This document shows positions 23,526 to 35,703 of a stretch of 64,000 bases of DNA, piece by piece. The stretch is from Gibbula magus (lineage: Eukaryota > Mollusca > Gastropoda > Trochida > Trochidae), in contig OW388300.1 of NCBI GenBank assembly GCA_936450465.1, positions 21,019,232 through 21,083,231 on the forward strand. The letters are read 5' to 3'. The notes under the pieces are model-generated. The model did not search any database, was not told where the DNA came from, and saw only the letters and a program-made list of their open reading frames with translations. Every line of letters begins with the position of its first letter. The first letter of the stretch is position 1. The position numbers and the translations under genes are program-made.

Positions 23526-23679
23526 GCAGCTGACCTAGAAGGTACATGTAGTAGTTACGATAATTATCTCATGAGGGTTAGGGTCATGGAATCTTCGATT
23601 AAGAAGCCTGAATCCTATTTTCCCATCAAGTGTTGTTTTATCTTTTAGCAAGCTAATCATGTCATGTATTCTGTATTTC

Positions 23680-23920
23680 GGACGCTGTAGCACGTTTTCT
23701 TACTGAAATAAAGTGATCTCACGAAAAGGTAAATAAGTGTTACTAATGGCTAAATAATACTTCTGAATGAAAAAGAGAGTTCTAAAACGAATGTACATGG
23801 TTTGGTTAAGCCATGAGAGTTAATTTCCCTCCGAGCGCCCATTTTAACGTGTTCACATTAAAATTACCGTAAATTTGAGAAAACAAAATATGCAAAAAAA
23901 ACGTACTACAGCGCCTTTAA
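23680..23920. mobile_element. TTAA-flanked MITE, family B copy
   Basis: The ends are ACGCTGTAGCACG and CGTACTACAGCGCCTTTAA. The interior has ACTGAAATAAAGTGATCTCA, AAGGTAAATAAGTGTTA, GTACATGGTTTGGTTAAGCC and GCGCCCATTTTAACGTG. The left terminal TTAA is eroded. Confidence 0.8.
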
Positions 23921-24634
23921 TCATGGAATAAAATTAATTCCCTATCTTAAAAGCCCAAGTAAAACTAAATAAATGGCTGTCGTGAATATTAACGTCTATT
24001 ACAATATTCCACTTTGCCTAAAGAAGCCATCGTGTTTGTAAAAAGGTTTGGTTTATCAATCATTTATGTAACATAAATAATGTTTCTTCAGTTTTTCATT
24101 TAGCATAAACCGTATGTTTTATAATCGCTGGTTCAAATCCGTGTTTGAACTAAATAATCGATTATTCAAGAATTATTTTGCTTATTGCTATATTGCTTAT
24201 TTTCTCTTCAAACCAGCTTGAATATCCTTGAAACGTGTCGTTTTTTCTTGAATGGACTGATGTCGTTGTTTTATGTATGTTGTATAAGGAAACAATCAAA
24301 TTAATGTATGGGCGCATGTTGTGTTTGCAAGATTTATGCTTGCAATGTTTCTGAAAGAAATTAAAAGACGAAACATTTGCAGAAACATACAAATGGCCTT
24401 GTTTGAACAGCTTTCAGTGCACCAACATATATGCAAATCCCTGTGGAAATATTTGCCTTTCACCACAAAGTAAAAGGCTAGTTCCAATACGTGTAAACAC
24501 ATTATTTTCTCAACCTATGTACTCTAGCTCAATACAATGTGTGTCCTTGTATGTATCCAAACCATTTGACTCTTTTTAAAAGTTTTTTTTTTCATAGAAG
24601 CTTACAACTTGTATATTTTGTACTTGTATTGTCT

Positions 24635-24710
24635 CCTTTAGTGCCCTGAGTATGTGTTTCTGTGTAGATTTTTGGCGCTTTACAAATATTCACTTATTAT
24701 TATTATTATA
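24635..24710 (+). mobile_element. 3' end of a SINE/LINE
   Basis: CCTTTAGTGCCCTGAGTATG...TTTTTGGCGCTTTACAAATA followed by a TTATTATTATTA tail looks like a short 3' fragment of a non-LTR-type element. Confidence 0.5.
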
Positions 24711-24989
24711 ATTGACCTTGGTAAGATCTGCACAGTGTATGGAGATGGTTACATACAGCTGTATGGACAGACAGGTACTGTTATTCCTTCACGCTACACT
24801 GCACTGTAACGTGACTACAATAGAAAGGTTGCTTTACGGTTCAGTTGTGAAATACACCTGTAGAAATGTTACGACTTTTTTTTCTAGATTCTCCTGGTCT
24901 GGTCATATAAGACACAGGTATCAGCTTGAGGTGCACTCGATCAGATATACTGTTATTTTAAGGCGTTTTAAGATATGCTTATTTAATGT

Positions 24990-25110
24990 ATGGTCTCGAT
25001 ATTTGCAGTTCAATAATATGTACTTTCACAAAATCAATAAGTCATTTTATCTACAATTAGTATGATGGTTCACATCAATAATGCAAACGTCATTTATTTT
25101 CTGACATCAC
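24990..25110. repeat. Dispersed repeat F, copy 1
   Basis: ATATTTGCAGTTCAATAATA, TGTACTTTCACAAAATCAAT, TTAGTATGATGGTTCAC and AATGCAAACGTCATTT are shared with 31993-32112. F precedes E in both places (25.0 then 25.6 kb; 32.0 then 34.2 kb), which suggests that F and E are parts of one larger repeat. Confidence 0.8.
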
Positions 25111-25137
25111 AGACAACATTACGCTGAAACAATGGCT

Positions 25138-25138
<1 letters not shown>

Positions 25139-25173
<35 letters not shown>
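25139..25173. repeat. (ATC)n microsatellite
   Basis: About eleven perfect ATC triplets. There is no link to a gene. Confidence 0.95.
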
Positions 25174-25175
<2 letters not shown>

Positions 25176-25624
25176 CTCTTTATTTCCTCCTGAATAGGAA
25201 ATTAGATGCATATTACATCAATAAGACAGTGTGAGTATGGACATTGAAAAGAGATGTAATTTACATTGAAAAGAGAGTTAATTTACTGACAGAGAAACAC
25301 AATGTTAGGGCAAGTATGAAAGGAGTAGCAGTTGAGAGCGCACATGACATTTGAAATAAAATTAGGTACACATAGTTCATATTGCATGGCGTGGTTGGCT
25401 AGCACAGATTTATTCACAAGGGTAAGTTAAGAGTGAGTCAGTGAATCAACAGTGATCAGGCGCTGGTAAGTTGACATGGCGGAAATTAGGAAGAGAGCTG
25501 AGTTGAGATGGAAGTCGAAAGCATCGTTTGGGTCGGTACATTTGTCATGGGAGTCAAGGGAAGACTATCGAGGTTGTAGTTCCAAAAGATTTGATGAATG
25601 GAATTAAGAGCTCTACTTCTGCTT

Positions 25625-25782
25625 ATGATAAGTGTAAGCAGTAGAAATGTGGTTAGCCTGGCTATTTTGAAGTCCAGTATTTCCACAGCCGTTCATCACT
25701 CCATCTACAGCGTGTCAGCAATGTTTACATTTACATTATATCACCACTGTTATATATACAGTCTAATTATTCGCCCCTTATG
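25625..25782. repeat. Dispersed repeat E, copy 1
   Basis: GCCTGGCTATTTTGAAGTCC, AGTATTTCCACAGCCGT, CATCACTCCATCT and ATATATACAGTCTA are shared with 34223-34376, at about 88-90% identity over about 155 bp. Ends are not defined and no function is seen. Confidence 0.85.
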
Positions 25783-26299
25783 CAAACATTTACTTCAGGT
25801 AGTGGAGTGTAGGTATATTATTATATTATATTGTATATGGTAGAGGTATTTGGGACTTAGGAATATGCCAATGTAATACCATTATTACGATAACTTTTTG
25901 TGAATGAAAATTCTATAATTTTATAATAAGTTTATTTCCCTTCCAATATGCCGTGTATTGCCATGAAAGTTTCATGATGCGTCTTGGGTAAACGATACCT
26001 TGCTGGCAATGTGTTATGGATAACTTCAGCATGATATTGCGTTAATATTAACATTATATTACGGCTGTAATGTTTCCAAAGGAAATCAAATTATCCACAT
26101 ATGCACAACATTAACGTCCATGTGATATCGTCTAGGTGCTAAGCTCGTTTGATACTCTCATTGTTTTACGAGTGCACAAACAGTGGTACAAACAGTTTCT
26201 GGGGAGGATATAACCGACATCCTCTTTGAACAAATTTAATGAAGCAAAATTATACTAAATAAACCTGTAACGAGAACTATTTGACATGTGAAGCCTAGC

Positions 26300-26546
26300 T
26301 TAAAGGCGCTGTAGCACGATTTTCTATCTGATATAAGGTGCTCTCACAAAAATATAAATAAGTGTTATGGCTAAATAATATTACTGAATCTACAAATAGC
26401 GTTGTACATGGTTCGGTATAAACATGCGAGTCCATTTCCCATCGAGCCTCCATTTTAATGTGATTCCAACCCACACGCTCAGAGTATGGCAACTAATTTT
26501 ACATCCAATACCCCTCTGATGGACGTAAATTGGCGCAGCTCCTTAG
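26300..26546. mobile_element. MITE family B copy, degraded right end
   Basis: It starts TTAAAGGCGCTGTAGCACG and follows the 23680 copy (GATATAAGGTGCTCTCA, TAAATAAGTGTTATGGCTAA, GTACATGGTTCGGTATAAAC, GCCTCCATTTTAATGTG). The right terminus is recognisable only as GGCGCAGCTCCTTAGG. Confidence 0.7.
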
Positions 26547-26584
26547 GCTGAATGCATTAGAAATGCTTGCCATTCAATTTGTGA

Positions 26585-26712
26585 ACAAATATAACATGGT
26601 TATATTTGGTATAACACTACCTTCAATAGTACAAATTCTTGTACATTTTCGGGCCTAGTATCATGCGGGATTCGAATTCACGCCCTCGTCAATCAGTATA
26701 CATCTGTAAATG
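26585..26712 (-). mobile_element. tRNA-like SINE fragment, second copy
   Basis: It matches 34905-35052: GTATAACACTACCTTCAATA, AAATTCTTGTAC and GCGGGATTCGAATTCACGCC (box B complement). The 5' head is only partly preserved. Confidence 0.65.
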
Positions 26713-27169
26713 GTGTCCTTTAATATATGAAATTTAGAGTTTACTAAGTTTTATATTTCATTATTTACAATTATCTATCCACACATATTACTATATATGG
26801 TTATATCTGCGCTCATCTGTTTACACATCTTCATATCAGGTGTTTGGGCTACTGATTGTAACTATCAAGTACCTACTTTCGCCACTGAATTGTTGGGAGC
26901 GAGAGATGAAGGGTAATGATCGATATAGCCTGGAGCAGAGACGTGATAAAGACGAACAGGTTCTATCTGGTGAAGTAGATTGAATATGACATCACACGAT
27001 TCAGTTAAATACAGATTAATTGAAACACGATAAAATTACTATTTACATTGAAACCTCATTCAAAAGAACTTTAAAGTTCGAATTAAAATTGTACTTTGTA
27101 CCTTCAAAAGTTTATATCTTGCCTCATTAAGTGAGTTTCAATTATTCATATGAGGTATGATAATCGAGG

Positions 27170-27930
27170 TGTATAATGTATAACCTACAGTGAAATACCT
27201 GAGTAGAATATTATGTCACAGGATCCATGTTAAGATACAATCTATATTCGAGATACAGTAGGTTGACGTGCAATTAAGGATTTACTTCACGAGATTGTCT
27301 CTATTTTCATTCTATCTCTTTATGTGGTAAGCTTGAATACCGTATTGTCTATTACTCAAATGTCTGAATCGTGTGATACGGATTGTGTAATCATGGAACT
27401 TTTATCAAAATTGCATATGTTATCAAAGATATTGGGAATAAGTTACACATTTTATGCATTATTTGATATGTAGATAAAATGTTTCACTAGATAAATATGT
27501 TGAATTAAATATATCCTTGCAAATTAGGGCAAATGAACAATTATGTTGACTTTCGCTCATGTCTCTTCTATACAATAACACAGGAACACACATAAAATTT
27601 AAATATTGAATCAAAGTATGACTTCGGGCAATTTTAAATTAGTTCTAAAAAACAAGAAGTTATTTTCTCCCTGCAGAACCTTCTATATCAAGTAAATCCC
27701 TTGACACCCAAACTGTTAGGAACAAATCCTCCTCGCCATAGCCGGGCTTTAATGTGCGTTCTCCTTTCTGCAGGTTTAGAATGTGTTCGGTGGATCGTTG
27801 GGAACAAGCTCTTTCTGTATGTGTATGTTTGTCTCTGTGGACATGTTAAAAGCATACATAGTGCTTTGTTCAGCTTAGAAACATCATACCATTGCAACGT
27901 GAAGAATGTGAGTGTCACACTAAACCACTT
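27170..27930. repeat. Segment paralogous to 150-930 (copy 2)
   Basis: Same order of blocks: GAGTAGAATATTATGTCACA, CGAGATACAGTAGGTTGACG, TTTATGTGGTAAGCTTGAAT, GACACCCAAACTGTTAGG, CGCCATAGCCGGGCTTTAAT, GTGTTCGGTGGATCG, GTTTGTCTCTGTGGACATG and AACCACTTCACTCATAC. Direct orientation, 27 kb apart. It could be an old transposon or an old segmental duplication. Confidence 0.75.
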
Positions 27931-27960
27931 CACTCATACTGTCTTTATGTTCTATATCTG

Positions 27961-28319
27961 CTGATATCAGAGATAGTCTCGGAAGCACTACTAATTGGGG
28001 CTCTAAATGATTCAGTGGTGTCACAATTTCAAGCACACCATTGTGAAGTGCATTGGTTCTCAATTAACATAACGTCGACATTGTTATATGTTCTTTAAGA
28101 ATTTTGTCTTACGTTCATAAAAATAATTTTTCCTTAAATGTTGCAATGTAGATGGGCATTATTAATTTCTTTATTCACGTGTATGTAGGCCGTAGGTTTA
28201 TAATAAAAAAAAGAGTCAGCAACCTAGTTCATTGCTTATTAGCATTTTCAATTTCAACATCCATACACATGAGGCATAATATGAGATATGAGCTTGAGTA
28301 TTGTGTCTGTCTACTATAA
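27961..28319. other. Non-genic, no feature seen
   Basis: AT-rich sequence between the paralogous segment and the 85-bp tandem repeat. Confidence 0.5.
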
Positions 28320-28712
28320 TATTTAATTGATTAGGAAACTTAGCATGAGCAATACAGAGTTTTGAAATATCTTTCATTGTTGTTGGTGTATCTGCCTACT
28401 TCAATATTCGATTGATTAAGAAACTTAGCATGAGCAAAACAGAGTTTTGAAATATCTTTCATTGTTGTTGTTGTATCTGCCTACTTCAATATTCGATTGA
28501 TTAAGAAACTTAGCATGAGCAAAACAGAGTTTTGAAACATCTTTCGTTGTTGTTGTTGTATCTGCCTACTTCAATATTCAATTGATTAAGAAACTTAGCA
28601 TGAGCAAAACAGAGTTTTGAAACATCTTTCGTTGTTGTTGTTGTATCTGCCTACTTCAATATTCGATTGATTAAGAAACTTAGCATGAGCAAAACAGATC
28701 TTCGAAATATCT
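28320..28712. repeat. 85-bp tandem repeat, about 4.6 copies
   Basis: Units begin GATTAAGAAACTTAGCATGA at 28329, 28414, 28499, 28584 and 28669, exactly 85 bp apart and over 95% alike except for the first. Each holds a short GTTGTTGTTGT run. There are no spacers or unique segments between units, so it is not a CRISPR. Confidence 0.95.
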
Positions 28713-28906
28713 ATAGTTTTACATAAACCTCAGCACGGAATATATGTTTATTAAACGAATTTAAAAAATGTTCAGGAGCTTAAAGTTAATGATTCCTGCC
28801 AACGTAGACGTTGAAAGTTGGCAACACTAATAGCATCCATGGTTATCTTATCAACTATTTGTTTACTTCAAATCTTTGAAGGGCACTTAGAAGTAGAATA
28901 CATAGA

Positions 28907-29065
28907 GACTATCTCATTGTTTTTGCCGAATATCATTTCTATCTCATCGAAATGGAGTGAGAAAGTGATATTTTCACGAGTGGCGCAGCCAGGAGTGAAA
29001 ATGTCACTTTTCTCACTCCACGAGATGAGATAGAAATGATATTCGGCAAAAACAATGAGATAGTC
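28907..29065. repeat. Near-perfect 71-bp inverted repeat
   Basis: The arms GACTATCTCATTGTTTTTGC...AGTGATATTTTCAC and their complement flank a short GGCGCAGCC-containing loop. Only a few mismatches are visible. There is no coding content, and no second copy in the window. Confidence 0.88.
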
Positions 29066-31344
29066 TATTTATTATATAACTTTAATCTGCATAAAACAAT
29101 TAAAACGTGACATTGAAAGCTGAGAGAGGTCTTGATTGTCATAATCCTAACAACTCCCCGTTATACTTTCACGGTAAATACAGTGAGAAAATAATTCGAC
29201 TGAAATAAGTCGATATTTAAAACAGGACAATGTTTAACAAAAATAAATCTGTTGTGAATGTTTATTTACGGTACCAATTAGTCAAGTGAAAATGTCTAAG
29301 ACATTAAAAAACGCAAGTTTTGTCGTTATTTCAAACGCGAAGTGATACACATCATACAGCGAGTGACGTTCGTTATTGTCTGTCACATACCTCTCGCCTC
29401 ACCAAGTTTTTACGAGTAAAAGAACTACTATGCAACATATCAACAATAAATGACGTTCAGAGTGTTAAGGAATATTGAATATGATATTAACACCACCAAA
29501 GCTCAACAGTCATTGACTGAAACATCACAACATTGGCGTTCACCGTAAGACGTGGAAAGCAAGGGAGGTAATCACTTTACAAAGGGAGATAATTTCATTT
29601 CAAAGGGAGACAATCATGAAAATGCAGTGAAAATATGAGTTATATTTTCACTACCGTGAACATATGACTTTCTATTGCTTATGTGAAAATATGGATTATA
29701 TTTTCATTGTATAATCACATATTTCATTGCTAGTGATATAATAAATAAGAAAACACAATGGTAAGCAATGTCTTTATTGTGACCTTACACGTTTCGTAAT
29801 GTAAGTTTACTCCTTCGTCAGGTGGATTGATGAAGGAGTAAGCATACACGCCAATTGTGAAGAAAATAAGTTTAGTGACGTTTGTTGGTAGAGTATCGTA
29901 TTCTTATCCATTTTGATATACTGCATTTCTTATGTACTGAAGTAAACAAACGATCACATCCCCAAGATAATGTCCTGTGGCATAACGTTAGTGATGATTA
30001 GACCTCGTAAATGCATGTTTGTACAATTTTGTTTGATAATTTATTCATTAGTTACAATGTTCTAGGTGAAAGTATACCTTGTAAATTAGATAATGATTCA
30101 CAATAAACTTTGATTATCACTTATTCTTTTGAACTCTCTTATATGTGAAAAACTTATTGATTATTGTTTTACTTTACTTATAGAAATCAAATGGTCACAA
30201 ATGGTGTGTTTAAAAGTCGCTCTAGCATATTTTGCATATTATGTTTTCTCAAATGTTCTATCTATTATTAAAGGTTATACAATATAGTGTTACGCGAGAG
30301 GATAAAACATCTCATTACACGACCTGATAAGCTATATCTATAAACTATTCGAAGAAAATGGTACAACACGTAAACTATAGTGTGGAACTCTTCAGTGTGA
30401 GAGGTAGATGCGTAGGTCTCATGCGATTTTGAGAGTTCAGACAGCAAGATGATTAACCATACCGCTAGTGAACCATATTTAAAGCTCTACTTGCCGTATC
30501 ACTACATCAGTCCGATCACTTGGACTACCTTCGAGCCCCCATTTTAAGGAGCCGTCAAGGATTTGATGAACATAAAGGAAAATTGCCAATATCTATCTAC
30601 GTGAAATATATACACTTAATTTTTCCCAAATTTGTTCGACCCAAAATAAGCCGAGAAATTGCACTAATTAGTGAAGGTGTTTTCAAGTCTAAATATAGAT
30701 CCAGTCTATTATTTTCAAGCGCAAAGCATCGTGGTCTAGCTCACATACTGTAAACAAAGACACGAAAGAATAACAAAGTTTATGAGCAATGAAAGAAATT
30801 GAAATATATAACATTTGGCGGTTATTTATTTACCATTTCATTTAATTATGTATTTGTTACAGAAATTGGAATAATTGTTTTACCAAAACTAGGTATTTTG
30901 CCTGAATTTTATGATAAATGAGAGTAAACGTTTGTCAGAATTGCTGGTCTTATCTCAATAAGAAATACATTAAACAGGGAATAATTTGTTAATTGTTTAT
31001 AAAGCAATCGTCACATTCAGTAATGTGTGACAAGGGTAACTTGCAAGAGAAGCACGTGCACGTGCAGCACATGGGTTGTTATGGCGACTTGCGCTAGAGA
31101 CGAGTCTTCACGCTTCGGAAGCGTTTGCTGTTGTGTAGTACGTTATACGCAATAAAGGGGATTCTGTTTACATGACGTCAGATACCCTTAGCGCGCGCTA
31201 CTTGAAGGAGTACTTCTCTTTGAAACCAAATTTCATTACATTGTCGTGATATGAAAATTATTTATCACATGTCATGTTGTAGATAAAATATTTCTCTGGC
31301 GATTGACGTTATAAGTTTAATTCTTTTTTAGTTGAGACACTAAC
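29066..31344. other. Non-genic; scattered MITE remnants
   Basis: Apart from the Penelope-like end, 30206-30255 (TTTAAAAGTCGCTCTAGCA then TTTTGCATATTATGTTTTCT) matches one end of MITE family B, and a related CGAGCCCCCATTTTAAGG block is at 30531. There is a two-fold repeat of TGAAAATATGRGTTATATTT at 29625-29705. No gene is supported. Confidence 0.5.
29755..29860 (-). mobile_element. Penelope-like element terminus (tentative)
   Basis: On the minus strand: CTTACTCCTTCATCA, a short loop, then CTGACGAAGGAGTAAACTTA, CATTACGAAACGTGTAAGG, and AATAAAGACATTGC. The pair CTGACGA...GAAAC recalls the hammerhead-core text seen near the ends of many Penelope-like elements, and TTACTCCTTC/GAAGGAGTAA forms a 10-bp stem. 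No RT or GIY-YIG frame is nearby, so this is only an end fragment. Confidence 0.4.
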
Positions 31345-31526
31345 TGTTTAACCTTTAAATGGCCATTCTATGGGAAATGGACTTGCATGGCTTAAGGAAC
31401 TATGTGCATTCATTTTACAACTATTTGTATTGATTCAGGAGTATTATCAGCCATTGATAACATTATTTACCTTTTCATGAAAATCACTTTATTTCAGTAA
31501 GAACAGCGTGCTACAGCACCATTAAA
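31345..31526. mobile_element. MITE family B copy, reverse orientation, truncated
   Basis: Read on the minus strand it begins TTAATGGTGCTGTAGCACG and continues ACTGAAATAAAGTGATTTTC, AAAGGTAAATAATGTTATC and AAGCCATGCAAGTCCATTTC, matching the 23680 copy. The far terminus is not clear. Confidence 0.7.
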
Positions 31527-31992
31527 TCAGAAAGTGTGTCATTCTGCATCTCAATATGGCTGGTTCAAATAACACCAGTCTTTCAGCTGCTTGTTTTATA
31601 TCCTCCTTGTTACAGAGATGGGTGGATGAAAATAACTAGAATCAATAAAGGAAGTATATAATGCCCTGATAATTCACAGACGCACCTGGACCCCCGAGAT
31701 TTGTCTGTGTGAGTATTACTGTATTCCAGTCACGTCTCCCGCTGATAATGAGTCTGTAGTTAGAGTGACTGTAATTGTATTATCACCTTCTTTCGAATTA
31801 CACACTTGGTACAGACTTGTAATTGGAAACAGAACAGACGAATGTAACCCCTGGGAAATAAACATACTGTGAATTGTAATTAACTGTTTTCCATAGGAAA
31901 ATAACACGAGAAGGGCAATGAATTCACTTGTTGCACAATACATTATTGTTGTAAATCTCAATCTAAAATGTGTCAAGTCCTTCTAAAAGATG

Positions 31993-32112
31993 GCCTCAAT
32001 ATTTGCAGTTCAATAATATGTACTGTCACAAAATCAATACGTCATTGTATCTACACTTAGTATGATGGTTCACTTTAGCAATGCAAACGTCATTTGTTTT
32101 CTGACATAACAT
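31993..32112. repeat. Dispersed repeat F, copy 2
   Basis: It matches 24990-25110 (TATTTGCAGTTCAATAATAT, GTCACAAAATCAATACGTCA, TGATGGTTCACTTTAGC). Same orientation, about 88% alike. Confidence 0.8.
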
Positions 32113-33342
32113 ACGACAAAAATGGGGAAATCATGCAGAAACAATGGTCGCTAGGCAAAAAGAGATGTGGGCACATAGGCACATTTTAAAAATCTAACAT
32201 CATTTAGGATTTACATTATGGGTAATGATTTGAAGTCATATTCTATAGATATATAATAGAAAACTGTTTACATACATTGGTAAAATTTGCACTTGTTAAA
32301 CTCGCATCAATCATAGAAAGTTACATTAGTGACTTAAGCGACCAACAAAGTCCTACTTTGTGGCTAATAGTCTAAAATAAGTTGCTGGTCTCTTAGAGAA
32401 TTTTTTCAAAAGGTTTCGTATTAAAATTATGTGATTGTATAGAAAAGTATTGAAGTACAATTGACTACTGATGAAAACAACACACTTTAAGGTGAACCTA
32501 ATTTGGTAACTTTCCAACCTCCAAGTCAGGGCGCTCTACCCCCGAGTACTCTACGGTAGTGGCCCTGCCATCTTTCACGGGGGCACTGTTGTTAACCCAG
32601 TTGACAAAAATTGAATTGGACGTCACGTAAAGCTAAGAACCAAAGGCTTCGTCAAAATACCAAGCAATCGGTTCGAGAGTGTTTCTATGCGTTAGGCGTA
32701 GGAATATAAGTAATGTTGCTGTTTTTAGTTAAAGATGTCATGTTTCATGACCTCGCTTAATAAACAATTTTTTTATTGTTTCAATAACGCGATGGTAAAC
32801 CTAATACAGTCACACAAATATTCGTTTCACGGCCTCTTTTCTTGTGTCGCTGTACGCAGATGTAAAGCGAATCCTAAGAGTTAGAAGTTTCGTTTTGGAA
32901 CGTGACAGCAATCACTTGCTGCACGAGCTGTATTAGAGCTTTCTTATCTGAACACCTTCTGATGGCAGCGAGTATATTAGTGACGTCACAGAGCGGTTAC
33001 TTGCTGTCTGGAGCTAGGTAACTTTCATACGTACGTTCATTTAAAAACCAGTATTAAAGTTCTTTTCACGGATTAGTGGGATAGAGAAGGCAAACCCAGC
33101 AATTAGGAAGGTAAGCCTTTGTTAATTATGTTCAATGATTGCTATCAACAGAGAGTGCACAGGATCACTTGTAACTACGCCACAATTAATAAAGAATAAA
33201 ATTAATATTGACATTTTACCTTAACATTAAATAGAAAATACAAATATTTGACACGGTGTCCAAGAGGCGAGAGACATGTGATACAAGTTCTTGTTTTACA
33301 GATTATTGATGATTAATATCATTATAAGCGATAATCAATACG
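32113..33342. other. Non-genic, no feature seen
   Basis: Mixed AT-rich and moderately GC sequence without coding text, inverted repeats or tandem repeats that I can define. Confidence 0.45.
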
Positions 33343-33369
33343 TGGGGGGGGGGGGGGGGGGGGGGGGGT
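33343..33369. repeat. Poly-G run
   Basis: An uninterrupted run of more than 20 G follows AATACGTG. It is an isolated homopolymer in otherwise AT-rich non-genic DNA. Confidence 0.95.
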
Positions 33370-34222
33370 AACCCAATCATGGATTGTGTACTGATTTCGT
33401 AGTTCATGTTTTCAAATGAGTTTTCAAACTTTGAAGAATCTCGTTTTGATTGCGCAGTTTAAGAACATGTGATTTCACTTTGCATCCCTTCCACTGATTA
33501 GCAAGAAGATGCCTGATACAGAACTGTTCAATTTCTTTGTCTTTTTTGTTTGTAGATATTTAATATAATAATGGTTTGTCTATTTTGATAAAATGGATTT
33601 CATTTGTTTGAAAATGCAACATCTTTGAGATTAAATCAGAGTTTTTTGGATTGCGTAATTGGTTCCGTTGATTATAGGTTTGAAAGATGTTAAGTGTGAA
33701 AATATATAATAAATAGTATAAACATAGATGAATATAATAGTCAGATGAATATTTCAAATTACAGGTTCCTATAAAATACTTTTACAAATCAAATCTTTCG
33801 TTTGATGTGTAAAGCAGCCATATTTATGAGATGACTTAAGTCAGAAGTCAGAAGCTAATGGTTCAACCTACCCATTTGCAGGCTTAGAGTTAAATTCAAA
33901 TATGTAGTAGCAAACGAACCTTGTAAGTCTTGGTGTTCGATCTCATCTTCATAATACTTTCTGTCTCATTAATAATAGATGTATCTATCGAGCTTCAATA
34001 ACATGATTCTGTAGACTCACTAGTCACAGTTCTGCAATACATCAAAACAAGATAAAATGGTTTTGTTATATGTAGGGTGATGCGTTTGTAGAATGTTTGG
34101 TGAGATGCCTTTTTACTATAAGAACGATTGTCTTTGCTTCAACATTTTATTCTTAAAAATTACTTCTTCCCCACAAATCAAGTATTGCTTTAGAAATTTC
34201 AGGGGCCCAAGTTTCAGATAAG

Positions 34223-34376
34223 TGTCAGCGGCAGAAGCAGTGGGATGTGGTAAGCCTGGCTATTTTGAAGTCCAGTATTTCCACAGCCGTCCATCACTCC
34301 ATCTGCAGGGTGTCACCAATGTTACATTTACATTATTTCACCACTGTTATATATACAGTCTACCTATTCGCCCTTC
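34223..34376. repeat. Dispersed repeat E, copy 2
   Basis: It matches 25625-25782 (AGCCTGGCTATTTTGAAGTC, TTTCACCACTGTTATATATA, CTATTCGCCCTT). Same orientation. Confidence 0.85.
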
Positions 34377-34539
34377 TATATCAATAAACAGAGTTCGGTT
34401 TAGCCATGGACTCACTAGTCACAGTTCTGTAATACATCAACTTACATTTTACTTGCACAGAGTTCGCAATTTTTATGTCCTTGTAACATAATCCCCAATA
34501 TTGTAGCAAGGGTTGAACATTTAGAAATTAGCAATATGT

Positions 34540-34856
34540 AATTATAATTCAATAGTGGTTAATATTATTATACTATAGCAGAAAAACAGCATTTTGCTTA
34601 TGCTTATAGTTTACAATTGAGATTAGCAGAAGAAGGTATTCAATGTTGGGTTCTAATTGTCAGAAATATTCTCTATGAATATGGCCTTTGGTGTATGTGG
34701 CAAAATGAAGATTTTGTCTGTATTAGTTCTTTTATAGCAGCCTTTAAGGAGAGGTGTATATCTATTGATACTCAAAAGTGGTCAGAAACTGTTTCAACAC
34801 ATTCTGAACTTCAAAAGTTGTTCTTGGCTATGAACATTACTTGTTCATTGTAGGCA
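34540..34856 (+). mobile_element. LINE C-terminal fragment
   Basis: The frame reads RLAEEGIQCWVLIVRNIL, GLWCMWQNEDFVCISSFIA and ERCISIDTQKWSETV, the region downstream of the RT fingers in the same LINE group as 35704-36345. Only this piece is present; it ends in a stop and is followed by unrelated sequence. Confidence 0.55.
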
Positions 34857-34904
34857 TCCGAATATATATAATTAGAACTACATGCTATTTAGATAGTGAA
34901 CAAA

Positions 34905-35052
34905 TATAAAAGGTTACATTTGGAGTAACACTACCTTCAATAGTATTCAAATTCTTGTACTTTTCGGACCGAGTCCCATGCGGGATTCGAACCCACACCC
35001 TCAGAGTAACCAGTAAGCAATTTTGTATTATCCCATCGACTGAGTCAGAATA
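34905..35052 (-). mobile_element. tRNA-like SINE fragment
   Basis: The reverse complement carries box B GGGTTCGAATCCCGC. Downstream of the head (leftward) is a conserved AGTACAAGAATTTGAATAC...TATTGAAGGTAGTGTTA block that is shared with 26585-26712. Confidence 0.65.
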
Positions 35053-35703
35053 CCCTTTTGTATTATTTATCCATTTCTCAATGTTTTAAGAACGACTTGA
35101 CCCAGATATTACATTGAAATTCCTGGTTATGAAAAATGTATTTAATTGTTTAACTCTTTAGCGAAATAGATGTAAACAACTAGGATGTCCTCAACAGTCA
35201 GGAAAATTTATTTTACTACTATGCACTGTATAATGCCATGGGCCTCCTTTCTGATTAAAACTATCTCTTTATGTGAGCAGAATGAAGCCATCAAGAGTGA
35301 AAGAGTCGATTTTGTAACCTCAAATACGTATTCGAATGTCGGTGAGCTCCATGCACTGAAGGCGTACAACCTATTACCATCATACTAATGATTCATGGCG
35401 ATGCGCATTTTCAATAAATTTACCCAAAACGTGCTTTTTCATGAATCAGACCCTTTAGAATTATTCCTGTCGCACATATTAATACACAATGTCACACAAA
35501 TATTCTACTGTGATATAGCCTAATAGTGTCTTTATACGTTATGATGTGCACAATGTAACCCAGTAAACAAAATTTTGATAATGATAGATTATTTTATTCT
35601 TTCCTTTGATTTGTTAGTAAATGTCTATATAATATACCAGTGTTGTTACAATAGATTTCCAAACTTGTATCTTACATTAGGTTGATGAATATATATCAGA
35701 AGT

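Noticed and set aside
24712..25065. 117-codon open frame as a gene
   Set aside because: No family resemblance, AT-biased composition, and it overlaps dispersed repeat F.
28320..28712. CRISPR-like regular repeat
   Set aside because: There are no unique spacers; the entire 85-bp unit repeats, and the genome is eukaryotic.
30520..30753. 77-codon frame as a host exon
   Set aside because: It overlaps a block similar to MITE family B (GAGCCCCCATTTTAAGG) and shows no known domain.
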